Assembly (NCBI GenBank): GCA_022825885.1
Contig: JAJDVY010000013.1
Location: 16,351 to 80,350, forward strand
Direction: 5' to 3'
Length of the DNA: 64,000 nucleotides
Origin: Nitrospirales bacterium
GTDB taxonomy: Bacteria > Nitrospirota > Nitrospiria > Nitrospirales > UBA8639
Position 1 is the stretch's first letter; every line of letters starts with the position of its first letter. Below, in pieces: positions 17,935 to 26,005 of the stretch. The notes beneath the pieces are model-generated. The model saw nothing but the letters and a program-made list of their open reading frames with translations. It was not told the origin of the DNA and made no database searches. A program made the translations under genes and the position numbers.

Positions 17935-18543
17935 ATGAGTGAAGTGGCATTACTGCAATTGATCGGTCTCACGGTCGTAGGACTTGGAATCTGTATCCTG
18001 CTCTTCATCAAGGCGAAGTTCCTCAGGGTGGTCGGCTTCGTGGTGATCGTATTGGGGACGTTTACCCTGATTGCCTTGGGGGTGCCGCAGATGCCCTCCC
18101 TTCCTCCGGCGATCGAAACCTTTGACATTGCCGAAGTCAAAACGCCGGATGATCTGGCCTCGATCGGTCAAAAGATTTTCTTCAGCAAAGGCCAGTGCGC
18201 CTTGTGTCATTCGATCGGCCCCAGTGAATCAGCCAGGTGTCCGGATTTGAAAGGCATCGGGGCGAAACTCGCCCCGGAATTCATCTATGAAAGCCTCACC
18301 GACCCTCAAGCCTATATTTATCTGGATTTCAGGCATGAGGGTCTGCCCAAGGAATATCCGGCACGGATGCCGTACATCCATAAAAATCCGATTGCCTTGT
18401 CGCAACAAGAGATTTATTCGGTCATTTCCTTTCTCCAGAAAATGAGCGGAGAACCCATTAGCATCAAGGTGGAAGACGTGATGAATATCGGCAAGGAAAG
18501 CGAGGTGGAAGTCGCCTCCCTCGCCGTCAATGGAGCACCTTAA
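17935..18543 (+). CDS. Membrane-anchored monohaem cytochrome c
   Basis: Two N-terminal membrane helices (about residues 8-50) precede a periplasmic cytochrome c domain with CALCH at 88-92 and a likely Met ligand in YPARMPYIHK. No cleavable signal is obvious, so the protein is anchored by its N-terminal helices. It belongs to the 9733-21278 operon (16 bp before the next cytochrome gene) and probably passes electrons between the membrane quinone modules and soluble carriers. Confidence 0.86.
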   Translation: MSEVALLQLIGLTVVGLGICILLFIKAKFLRVVGFVVIVLGTFTLIALGVPQMPSLPPAIETFDIAEVKTPDDLASIGQKIFFSKGQCALCHSIGPSESARCPDLKGIGAKLAPEFIYESLTDPQAYIYLDFRHEGLPKEYPARMPYIHKNPIALSQQEIYSVISFLQKMSGEPISIKVEDVMNIGKESEVEVASLAVNGAP

Positions 18544-18558
18544 CCAGAAGGATGAACG

Positions 18559-19284
18559 ATGAAAGGTCCTCTTGCGAAAACGGCTATCCTGTTGGTGGGA
18601 ATGTATGTCTTTCTCAAATTCATACTCCCATTGTTTACGGCACCGCTGCCGGCCAGTCTGATTTTCCTGTACCTGGCTCTGACCTTTGCCTCTGCGATGA
18701 TTTTCTACACCATGAGCGGGGGAGGCCTCGATGAATTCATGGGACCGGTCGGGCGATTCCTCACGGGTTCGGGACAGGCGGGTATTGCCGGGACCGCGCG
18801 CATTCTGGTGTTCATATTGTTTCCCTTGTTGGTGGGTTGGCAGGCGTACACCCGGCTTGCCCCCAGCGATATGCCGCCGGCGGAAAACCGAACCATTCAT
18901 CCCGCGCCTCCGGGCGAGTTTGTCGGGTTGGCCAACCCGTATCCGCGAACGCAGGAAAATATCATGATGGGGAAAGGCTTGTATGCGGCGTTTTGTTCTC
19001 CCTGTCACGGAGCCAATTTCGACGGAAAAGGCCCGGCGGCAGTGGGTTTCAATCCTCCTCCGGCGAATTTCAGCGATCCGGGGACCATTGCCCAATTACA
19101 GGAATCCTATCTTTTTTGGCGGATCAAGAAAGGTGGCGTGGGGCTTCCGGTCGAAGCCATGCCTTGGAAGTCAGCCATGCCGAGATGGGAAGTGGAATTG
19201 CCGGATGAATGGATCTGGAAAATCATCATGGGTGAATATGACGGCGCCGGCCAGTCTCCACGGACTTGGGAAGAAGAGGAATAA
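18559..19284 (+). CDS. Membrane-anchored monohaem cytochrome c
   Basis: Three hydrophobic segments at the N-terminus (residues 8-30, 33-52 and 78-98) precede a cytochrome c domain with CSPCH at 146-150 and a Met ligand candidate in SAMPRWE. The FDGKGPAAVGFNPPPANF segment is typical of class I cytochromes of respiratory complexes. It is similar in plan to the preceding gene but not a close copy. The C-terminus is acidic (EEEE). Confidence 0.86.
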   Translation: MKGPLAKTAILLVGMYVFLKFILPLFTAPLPASLIFLYLALTFASAMIFYTMSGGGLDEFMGPVGRFLTGSGQAGIAGTARILVFILFPLLVGWQAYTRLAPSDMPPAENRTIHPAPPGEFVGLANPYPRTQENIMMGKGLYAAFCSPCHGANFDGKGPAAVGFNPPPANFSDPGTIAQLQESYLFWRIKKGGVGLPVEAMPWKSAMPRWEVELPDEWIWKIIMGEYDGAGQSPRTWEEEE

Positions 19285-19362
19285 GGAACGGGTTGAGGTT
19301 GCGCCCTCGCAGGTCCGGCGAACGTCGGACGTGGAGAAGGGAAGGATCCAAGGAGCAGGAAA

Positions 19363-20199
19363 ATGGGATATAAGAAGATCTTCAACGTCGCGCTCGGGCT
19401 TACCCTCATAGTCACGGGAGTCGGGGTTTCCTGCGTGTTCGCGAGCGATCCGCCTCCGGAAGGCGAAACCGGCAGCGTGGCCGTTCGTCTCTTTTTGACT
19501 GAGGGAGCCGTCCCTGCGGATGATCCGAATGCCGCCGTGTGGAACACGATCGAGCCTGCGGAATTCAAGTTGGCTCCACAAGTGCATTGGCCGGACCGCA
19601 TTCAGGAAGTCACGGTGAAGTCCGTGAATGTGCGCGGGGTCCATAATGGTCAGGATATGGCGATCCTGCTGGAGTACGCCGACCCGTCTGAAGATGCCGC
19701 GGATGCCGCCGCAGTCGAGTTCATGGTCGGCGATAAAATGGCCCATTTCGCCCATGGACAGGAAATGCTGCAAGTCGAGGGGGGAGACGTCAATATCTGG
19801 TATTGGAAAAAAGAACACGGCAAAGCGACCGACATGACGGCCAAGGGCTTCAAAACGCTTCGTCCGCAAGAAAACCAGGACGTCTCGGCATCGGGATTTT
19901 GGCGGGACGGAACCTGGCGCGTCGTCTTTTCACGGCCCTTACAAACGCCTGATGAGTTGGACGTCCAAGTCACGCCGGGAGAATGGCGAAACGTGGCGTT
20001 CGCGTTTTGGGACGGGGAAATCGTGGATGGAGCCGTGAAAGAAAAAGGGTCGCAAAAAGCCGTTTCATCATGGTGGTACATTCGGGCCGAGCCGCCACCG
20101 GACAATTCCATTTATGGATACGTCGTGTTGGGTATCGTGCTTGCTGCCGGCTTTGAGTTTTTCCTGGTAAGAAAAATTCGGAGGGGCAACGAATCATGA
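19363..20199 (+). CDS. Haem-binding gamma-subunit-like protein (NxrC / ethylbenzene dehydrogenase type)
   Basis: Resembles the b-haem-binding gamma subunit of type II DMSO-reductase enzymes, the family that includes candidate NxrC of nitrite oxidoreductase. Evidence: signal peptide to about residue 28, a beta-sandwich opening (VAVRLFLTEGAVPADDPNAAVWNTIEP), the WKKEHGKATDMTAKG loop, FSRPLQTPDE, and VAFAFWDGE with a closing SSWWYI. A C-terminal helix (YGYVVLGIVLAAGFEFFLV) anchors it to the membrane. No catalytic Mo subunit or iron-sulfur beta subunit is in the window, so it must either serve a distant enzyme or work inside this operon's complex. Confidence 0.78.
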   Translation: MGYKKIFNVALGLTLIVTGVGVSCVFASDPPPEGETGSVAVRLFLTEGAVPADDPNAAVWNTIEPAEFKLAPQVHWPDRIQEVTVKSVNVRGVHNGQDMAILLEYADPSEDAADAAAVEFMVGDKMAHFAHGQEMLQVEGGDVNIWYWKKEHGKATDMTAKGFKTLRPQENQDVSASGFWRDGTWRVVFSRPLQTPDELDVQVTPGEWRNVAFAFWDGEIVDGAVKEKGSQKAVSSWWYIRAEPPPDNSIYGYVVLGIVLAAGFEFFLVRKIRRGNES

Positions 20200-21278
20200 A
20201 GGGAGAGCAAGGCGTGCAGCGGATACTGATTAAGGTCGCCATCGTGGTCGTCGCGGTGTTTGCCGTCACGAGCGGCTGCGCGTTGTTTGAAGATGAACGG
20301 ACGGCAAAAGGCCGCAAACTCTATAATCATTACTGCATGCACTGTCACGGCGAAAGCGGACAACAGCAGGAGGGTTTCAATTGGGGACGCATGCCGGATC
20401 CCCGTCCTCGGGACCTGTCGGAATCCGAGGCGATGTCCACCTTTGCCGACGAAGAAATCTTCAACACGATTTCCCGGGACATGCGCGATACCACGTTGCA
20501 GGAAGTGCTCGACGATGAAAACTACTTCGCGGTCTCGACCATGCCGACCTTCAAATATACCCTTTCCGAAGAGGAACTGTGGGCCGTGGTCGGATACGTG
20601 CGTACGCTTCACGGCGGCTCGTTGACGTTTGACGTTGAAGGGCGGAAAGCCGAGTTGGAGTCGCAGTTCAAGGCTGCCGAGGCGGCACATGATCAAGCCA
20701 AACAGGTCATGGATGAAGCTTTGGCGAAACAGGAAGCCGAAGAAGCCGCCCGGGAGGCCGCCGAGGAAGAAGCCGAAGAAGATGACGAAGATATGGATAT
20801 GGAAGACGACGAGGATGCCGATCTAGAAGAAGAGGATGAAGAAGAGGAAATCGTGCTTCCCGAAGAAGAGGCCTATGAAAAAGTGGCGGAACAATTTGAG
20901 GCCGCCAAGGCCGCCTGGGAAAATTTCTCGAAACGTCCCAAGATGACGCAAATCGCGCGTCCCGACCTAACCGTGGCGGAGCCTGAACGAGTAGCCCTGG
21001 AAGAAGAAGGGAAGAGCCTGTATTTCGACAAATACGGATGTAACGGGTGTCACAGTATCGGAGACGCCGGCGGTCTGGTGGGTCCGGCCTTGGACCGTGC
21101 CGGATTCCGTCTCAATGATACCTGGGTCTATCGCTGGGTCCGTTACCCGCAAGGCATGAAAAAGCATACGCGCATGCCGAACTTGGGACTCGATGATCAT
21201 GATGCACGAGCCGTAACGGCGTATCTCGATACCCTGCGGGCGCCAAAACCGGACAACCCCATTCCCCCGCCGGAATAA
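20196..21278 (+). CDS. Dihaem c-type cytochrome lipoprotein with acidic linker
   Basis: Overlaps the preceding gene by four bases (ATGA), so translation is coupled. The signal peptide has a lipobox-like VTSGC. The first haem site is CMHCH (47-51), with candidate Met in STMPTFK. The second is CNGCH (282-286), with Met in TRMPNLG. Between them is a helical, extremely acidic linker (about residues 155-245, with long Glu/Asp runs) that would separate the two haem domains. It is the last gene of the operon and probably the link to a soluble or enzyme-bound electron partner. Confidence 0.87.
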   Translation: MKGEQGVQRILIKVAIVVVAVFAVTSGCALFEDERTAKGRKLYNHYCMHCHGESGQQQEGFNWGRMPDPRPRDLSESEAMSTFADEEIFNTISRDMRDTTLQEVLDDENYFAVSTMPTFKYTLSEEELWAVVGYVRTLHGGSLTFDVEGRKAELESQFKAAEAAHDQAKQVMDEALAKQEAEEAAREAAEEEAEEDDEDMDMEDDEDADLEEEDEEEEIVLPEEEAYEKVAEQFEAAKAAWENFSKRPKMTQIARPDLTVAEPERVALEEEGKSLYFDKYGCNGCHSIGDAGGLVGPALDRAGFRLNDTWVYRWVRYPQGMKKHTRMPNLGLDDHDARAVTAYLDTLRAPKPDNPIPPPE

Positions 21279-21314
21279 CGCGGTTCACGTAACTCAAACA
21301 ACCTCCTTCCGGCA

Positions 21315-21441
21315 TTCCTGACATCTTTATCGGGAATCCAGTGTTTTTCGTCTTCACGAACGAAGGAAAAAGCAAAGACACTGGATCCCCGATCTGGGTC
21401 GGGGATGACAAGCAAGAGACAACAAAATTGTCAGCGAATGC
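21315..21441. repeat. Dispersed inverted repeat, family B
   Basis: Two arms in inverted orientation surround a short spacer: CATTCCTGACATC...GGGAATCCAGTG on the left and CACTGGATCCCCGATC...GGGGATGAC on the right. The right part ends with a TIR-like AATTGTCAGCGAATG. The same core (CTGGATCCCCGATCGGGG or close variants) recurs near 33980, 41790 and 58050. It fills the gap between the convergent respiratory operon and ubiA. Confidence 0.75.
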
Positions 21442-21504
21442 CTGCCCTGAGCCCAGTCGAAGGGTGCACGGGCATGACAGAAAGAGGACACCCCGAAGGC
21501 ACGC

Positions 21505-22398
21505 TTACAGCGTTCCTGTCCAGATCGCAACCAGGAGTACCAGGCCGATGAGCGTGTGTTGTTTGAACATGGCAAAAGCCTCAGAGGGGGAGACCTCGTC
21601 GCGCAGGCGCCAGACCTGTTGACTCAAGAACCCCGTGACTCCGGCCAGTCCTCCATAAAACACCGCATTCAGATTCTCCAACCAACCCGCCGTGGCCAAA
21701 CACCCCAGCATGGCCATCTCGATGATGCCTACGGCTATCCACACGTGAGAGCCGAAGAAAATCGCCGACGAGTTCACCCCGATACGAAGATCGTCCTCAA
21801 CGTCCTGGAGCGCGTAAATGGTGTCGTAGGCCACAGCCCAGCAAAGCGTGGCGGCAAAGAGCAGCCAGACTGCGGGATCGAGTTGGTTGCGAACGGCGGC
21901 CCAGGCCATCACGGCCCCCCACCCGAACGCCATCCCGAGAAAAAGTTGAGGGACGTGAAAGAACCGTTTCGTAAAGGGATAGATTGTGGCCAGGACCAAT
22001 GCGACCGGGCCGAGCCGTATGGCCAGTGGATTCAAAAACAACAGGAGGCTCACGGCTATGGCAAGGAGGACGCCGAGGAACAGGATGGCATGCCAGGGGC
22101 GAAGGGCCCCACTGGCGAGAGGCCGGGTTTGGGTGCGGGTGACTTGCCGGTCGAATGAACGATCGGCCAAATCATTGATGATGACTCCGGCGCTTCTCAT
22201 GATGAACGATCCTCCCGCGAATAGGACAATCAGCAGAACGGATGGACGGCCTTTTGACGCCAGGACCAACGCCCATAGGGTTGGAATCATGAGCAGGAGA
22301 GTGCCCGCCTGATTCGATAGCCTGATCAGAGAGCTCAGGTGGGCAAACGAGAAACGGGGAATCGATGCCGAAGCAGGTTTACCAGCAGGGGAGGACAT
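21505..22398 (-). CDS. ubiA: UbiA-family prenyltransferase
   Basis: Transfers a polyprenyl chain to an aromatic acceptor (4-hydroxybenzoate type) in quinone synthesis. Both Asp-rich motifs are visible: NDLADRSFDRQ for the prenyl diphosphate and YDTIYALQDVEDD for the second Mg site. The IRSA/MRSAG start and SSAIFFG segment favour the UbiA branch rather than MenA. Seven to nine membrane helices fill the rest. ATG 22398 was chosen; a TTG at 22434 is the alternative. If the organism makes menaquinone by the futalosine route, this could instead be MqnP. Confidence 0.88.
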   Translation of the reverse strand: MSSPAGKPASASIPRFSFAHLSSLIRLSNQAGTLLLMIPTLWALVLASKGRPSVLLIVLFAGGSFIMRSAGVIINDLADRSFDRQVTRTQTRPLASGALRPWHAILFLGVLLAIAVSLLLFLNPLAIRLGPVALVLATIYPFTKRFFHVPQLFLGMAFGWGAVMAWAAVRNQLDPAVWLLFAATLCWAVAYDTIYALQDVEDDLRIGVNSSAIFFGSHVWIAVGIIEMAMLGCLATAGWLENLNAVFYGGLAGVTGFLSQQVWRLRDEVSPSEAFAMFKQHTLIGLVLLVAIWTGTL

Positions 22399-22516
22399 CG
22401 TTTCAACGTAGCGTAGGAGAAAAAATGGTGTCAATCATGCTTGACAGCCCCCTGTGTCACTCCTGTAAATGTTCAGTCATTTGATGACAGAGTGAAAGAA
22501 ACGACTACACCATGAT

Positions 22517-22621
22517 TGTCATTCTGAGCTTGTCCCGAGCAGCGCGAGGGACCTAGCGAAGAATCTCTCGCTCGCCAACCGAACGCTGTGAAAAGCAGAT
22601 TCTTCACTTCGTTCAGGATGA
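22517..22621. repeat. Dispersed repeat, family A (full copy)
   Basis: Begins GTCATTCTGAGC and ends TTCAGGATGAC, so the ends are imperfect inverted repeats. The inside has CCTAGCGAAGAATCTCTC. A homologous copy lies at 62763-62868 and a partial one at 33797. Just upstream, 22470-22490 (GTTCAGTCATTTGATGACAG) matches the outer end of the element at 58004. Confidence 0.75.
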
Positions 22622-22711
22622 CCATGCGATGTTTTGTTTCTGATGTCACAATGCACACGCGCGGTCGGTCTCGCCCCAACTATTTTATATGTCGTGAACC
22701 AGCATGGTCAG

Positions 22712-22740
22712 TTGACACAACTCATTTCAGAAAATAAGAT
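22712..22740 (+). promoter_or_regulatory. Promoter of tRNA-Thr
   Basis: Consensus TTGACA (22712-22717), 17-bp spacer, TAAGAT (22735-22740). Transcription should begin about 50 nt before the mature tRNA-Thr. Confidence 0.7.
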
Positions 22741-22797
22741 GACCGTCGGGTCGGCAGCAGCAGTCTCCCGCCGCATTCACGACTCGTTCTCTCCAAG

Positions 22798-22872
22798 GCC
22801 GGCGTAGCTCAGTGGTAGAGCAGCTGATTCGTAATCAGCAGGTCGGTGGTTCAATCCCACTCGCCGGCTCCA
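22798..22872 (+). tRNA. tRNA-Thr (anticodon CGT)
   Basis: The acceptor stem GCCGGCG (22798-22804) pairs with CGCCGGC (22862-22868). The anticodon arm is GCTGA-TTCGTAA-TCAGC with CGT at 22830-22832, and the T arm is GGTGGTTCAATCCCACT. An encoded CCA follows a T discriminator. All arms are canonical. Confidence 0.97.
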
Positions 22873-23012
22873 TACGCGTCATCCGTGAGGTATCCTCCCC
22901 TGTTGCTTCACTGAAAGATAACGCTTAAAATATCCGTCAGGACAGCATGACCGAACACGCCCTTTGTACGGTGGTCAGGTCTGGTGCATCCCGGGATGAA
23001 GAGGAGGTCTCG

Positions 23013-23285
23013 ATGAAATTGAGAGCCGGCAATTTTGTCGTGTATGAGAAAATCAAAACCTCAACGCATCCCAGTCCGCGAGCCGAGAACGTCTTCCCCT
23101 CCCGCCACGGGGATACCTATTCCTACGTAATCAAGAAGTTCTGGAAGGTGCGCAGGATTTTTCAAGATAACACCATCGAAGTCGAAACCCGTCGCGGCAA
23201 ACGGCACACCTTGTTACCCGGTGATCCTTGTCTGCGCAAAGCCGGACTATGGCAATGGGTGTTTTTCAATGACCGGTTTTTTTGA
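23013..23285 (+). CDS. Small hypothetical protein (90 aa)
   Basis: Unrecognised. ATG 23013 has an excellent ribosome-binding site (GAGGAGG, 6-8 bp upstream) and gives 90 residues; an in-frame ATG at 22947 is less likely. The protein is basic, without Cys, signal or membrane helix, and looks like a compact beta-rich domain (NFVVYEKIK, SYVIKKFWKVRRIF, TIEVETRRGKRHTL, WQWVFFNDRFF). The KRHTLLPGDPCLRKA segment recalls small KOW- or SH3-like nucleic-acid-binding folds, but I would not assign a function. Confidence 0.7.
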   Translation: MKLRAGNFVVYEKIKTSTHPSPRAENVFPSRHGDTYSYVIKKFWKVRRIFQDNTIEVETRRGKRHTLLPGDPCLRKAGLWQWVFFNDRFF

Positions 23286-23388
23286 AAGGGACGCCGTCGT
23301 GGAGCAAGGTTCTTCCTTCCTTCTCCACGCGAAGGGAACCCCCACGGCTGATTGAGTCTCCATGAAATGGAGGGCCAACGCGCGGTGG

Positions 23389-23643
23389 TTACGTGTCCGA
23401 GTGTTTCTTGCCGGACCCTAGCGCCGAAAACAGGACGCCTCCAACCAAGACTCCGACGACAAACACCATACCGAAAACCAAACCGGCTTGCACTTCCGAC
23501 CAATTACGCAGCAGTTTAGCCAACATCGGAGACGGAGGGATGTTGACGTGTCCTTCCCAGCCCAAGGCTTCATCAAGGGTGGGACGTTCTGCCGACGGTT
23601 GATGGCCGGCCTGATTCATTGATCCTGAAGTGTAAGACGTCAT
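23389..23643 (-). CDS. Small single-pass membrane protein, unknown function
   Basis: An 84-residue protein: a polar N-terminal half (residues 1-50) followed by one strongly hydrophobic helix (AGLVFGMVFVVGVLVGGVLF) and a short charged tail. ATG 23643 has GGAG eight bases upstream. The topology suggests an inner-membrane anchor with a cytoplasmic or periplasmic N-terminal stretch. It lies just downstream of lapA on the same strand and may be cotranscribed with it. Confidence 0.65.
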   Translation of the reverse strand: MTSYTSGSMNQAGHQPSAERPTLDEALGWEGHVNIPPSPMLAKLLRNWSEVQAGLVFGMVFVVGVLVGGVLFSALGSGKKHSDT

Positions 23644-23754
23644 GATACTTGCTCCATGATGGTTATGGGGATCGTGGAACGGTTGGCTGCTATGGTGTCA
23701 ATCTCCCGGACCCGTGTCAAGGTTTCCCATCGGGGTCTGGGTCCGGATTGGCGT

Positions 23755-24054
23755 TCAATCGAGAGATGGGGGCCGGTGTCGCTGTGGTCGGGAAACGTCT
23801 GATGGTGGCGTTTCTTCCAATTCCCTCACCCGTCTGTTGAGTTCGGCGATTTCCTTTGACTTCCGGATGCGGGACGGCATGGACGCCAGGATATGAATCA
23901 GTATGCCCAGACAAAGGGTCGTCAATAACACCAGGACGAGCGACCCTTCGAACGTCCAGCCGAAAAATTGGATGGAAACCGTCTGGTCGTTCTGGAGGGA
24001 AAAAGCGACGGTGAAAAAAACAATAACGAGGGTTGCAATTAATGGAAAGGGCAT
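23755..24054 (-). CDS. LapA-domain (DUF1049) inner-membrane protein
   Basis: A 99-residue protein with two hydrophobic helices (PLIATLVIVFFTVAFSL and LVLVLLTTLCLGILIHIL) flanking the conserved NDQTVSIQFFGWTFEGSL loop, and a C-terminal basic helix (SRIRKSKEIAELNRRVRELEE). This is the plan of LapA, which in Enterobacteria controls the stability of LpxC and so lipopolysaccharide synthesis. No LapB-type tetratricopeptide gene is next to it, so that regulatory role is uncertain here. Confidence 0.85.
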   Translation of the reverse strand: MPFPLIATLVIVFFTVAFSLQNDQTVSIQFFGWTFEGSLVLVLLTTLCLGILIHILASMPSRIRKSKEIAELNRRVRELEETPPSDVSRPQRHRPPSLD

Positions 24055-24268
24055 TGGTCAACACCCGTGGTCGTACCGAAACATTTCTCTTGAGTATATA
24101 CCGAACGTGTCGTTGACGTACACCCCGCGGATTCCAGGATGAACGGCGCCGTTCTCCCCTGACCGCCGTTGTGCAAGGTCCGTTGATGCCGGGAGAGGCA
24201 TTTGGTAAGCTCACGTTCCACGTTTTTTCCTTTCATTCACCGTTGAATTGACTGTCGAGGGGCGAACA

Positions 24269-25819
24269 ATGGGCAAGTTGAGCCATGCGTTGATCAGTGT
24301 GTCTGATAAGACGGGTGTCGTGGAGTTTGCCAGGGGATTAGTCGAACTGGGGGCCACCATTCTTTCCACCGGCGGCACGGCCAACGCCATACGCACGGCC
24401 GGTGTGCCGGTCACGGAAGTGTCTTCTCATACCGGGTCTCCCGAGATTTTGGGCGGCAGGGTCAAGACTCTGCATCCTAAAATTCACGGAGGCCTGTTGG
24501 GTCGTCGGGGACGGGCCGACGACGTGCAACAAATGCAAGAGCAGGGGATTGAGCCCATCGACGTGGTCGTGGTCAATCTCTATCCGTTCGAATCGACGAT
24601 TGCCAAACCGGATTGTCCCTTCGAGGATGCCATTGAAAATATCGATATCGGAGGCCCGTCCATGCTTCGCTCGGCCGCCAAAAATCATGCTGACGTCGTG
24701 GTGGTCGTGGATCCGGGTGACTATGGTCGCGTGCTGGAGGCCTTGCAGTCCGGCTCCGTCCCGTTGACGCTTCGCCGTGAATTGGCCAGGAAAGTGTTCC
24801 GGCACACCTCACGGTACGATGGCCTGATTGCAAATTATCTGGGCCGGCAAGGCGAAACGGCTGATAAATTTCCGGCATCCCTGTCTCTCACGTACGAACG
24901 GGCCGAAATCCTGCGATACGGCGAAAACCCGCATCAGGAAGGCGCGTTTTATCGGGAGATCGGCGGTACGGAACCTTCGATTTCCCTCGGTCGTCAACTG
25001 CACGGCAAGGCCATGTCCTACAACAATTACCTGGACGCCAACTCGGCGTTGGAGTTGGCGAAAGAATTCAGTGACCCGGCCGTGGTCATCATCAAACACA
25101 ATAATCCCTGTGGCGTGGCCCTTGGCGAGACTCCGGTCGAGGCCTACCGGAAGGCCAGGGAAACCGACCCGGTCTCGGCCTTCGGGGGAGTGATTGCCTG
25201 CAACCGGCCCGTGGATCCGGACATGGCCAAAGAAGTCACGTCGACGTTCGTCGAAGTCCTGATCGCGCCCGTGTTTACCGACGAAGCCCTGGCCGAACTG
25301 CAACGGAAAAAGGACTTGCGGTTATTGACGGTGGGTTCGCTCGAAAGCCAGACCCGCGACGGCTATGACTTGAAAAAACTCGTGGGAGGATTGATCCTGC
25401 AGGATCGAGACTTGGGCGCCCTGGCGGACGTGAAAGCCCTGACGGTGCCAACCAAACGGAAGCCCACGGATGACGAATACGCGGCCTGTGCCTTTGCGTG
25501 GAAGGTATGCAAGCACGTGAAGTCCAATGCCATTGTGTTTGCCAATGCCACGCAGACCGTGGGCGTCGGCGCGGGCCAGATGAGTCGCGTTGATTCCGTC
25601 AAATTGGCTGAGATGAAGGCCAATCTGCCGATCAAGGGCTGTGTCATGGCCTCGGACGCCTTTTTCCCGTTCCGCGATGGATTGGATGCGGCCGTCCGGG
25701 CAGGCGTGACCGCGGTCATTCAACCCGGAGGCAGCATCCGGGACGAAGAAGTGGTCAAGGCCGCGGATGAACAGGACGTGGCGATGATATTGACGGGCAT
25801 GAGGCATTTCCGTCATTAA
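24269..25819 (+). CDS. purH: Bifunctional AICAR formyltransferase / IMP cyclohydrolase
   Basis: Catalyses the last two steps of purine synthesis. The N-terminal IMP cyclohydrolase domain shows ALISVSDKTGVVEFARGL, ILSTGGTA and GGRVKTLHPKIHGG. The C-terminal transformylase has YGENPHQEG, the catalytic Lys-His in IIKHNNPCG, and DSVKLAE, with CVMASDAFFPFRDG and ITAVIQPGGSIRDEE-type segments at the end. At 516 residues it is full length. ATG 24269 follows GAGGGG; a TTG 21 bp upstream is less likely. purD follows 186 bp later on the same strand. Confidence 0.97.
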   Translation: MGKLSHALISVSDKTGVVEFARGLVELGATILSTGGTANAIRTAGVPVTEVSSHTGSPEILGGRVKTLHPKIHGGLLGRRGRADDVQQMQEQGIEPIDVVVVNLYPFESTIAKPDCPFEDAIENIDIGGPSMLRSAAKNHADVVVVVDPGDYGRVLEALQSGSVPLTLRRELARKVFRHTSRYDGLIANYLGRQGETADKFPASLSLTYERAEILRYGENPHQEGAFYREIGGTEPSISLGRQLHGKAMSYNNYLDANSALELAKEFSDPAVVIIKHNNPCGVALGETPVEAYRKARETDPVSAFGGVIACNRPVDPDMAKEVTSTFVEVLIAPVFTDEALAELQRKKDLRLLTVGSLESQTRDGYDLKKLVGGLILQDRDLGALADVKALTVPTKRKPTDDEYAACAFAWKVCKHVKSNAIVFANATQTVGVGAGQMSRVDSVKLAEMKANLPIKGCVMASDAFFPFRDGLDAAVRAGVTAVIQPGGSIRDEEVVKAADEQDVAMILTGMRHFRH

Positions 25820-26005
25820 GGTTCATTGATTGCGTTATCGGGCGCATGGCGGTGTTGTGTCCTCGCTCAACCCTCGACTATCCGGTTTGATATGTCTCGG
25901 GTTTCGTTGCGGGACGCCTTGCCCTGCATCCCGCTATCACAATAAACCTGTCTCCGGCGGTCTTCGTCGGGGATCAAAGATTCCTTGAGCCGTAAGGCGA
26001 ACCCT

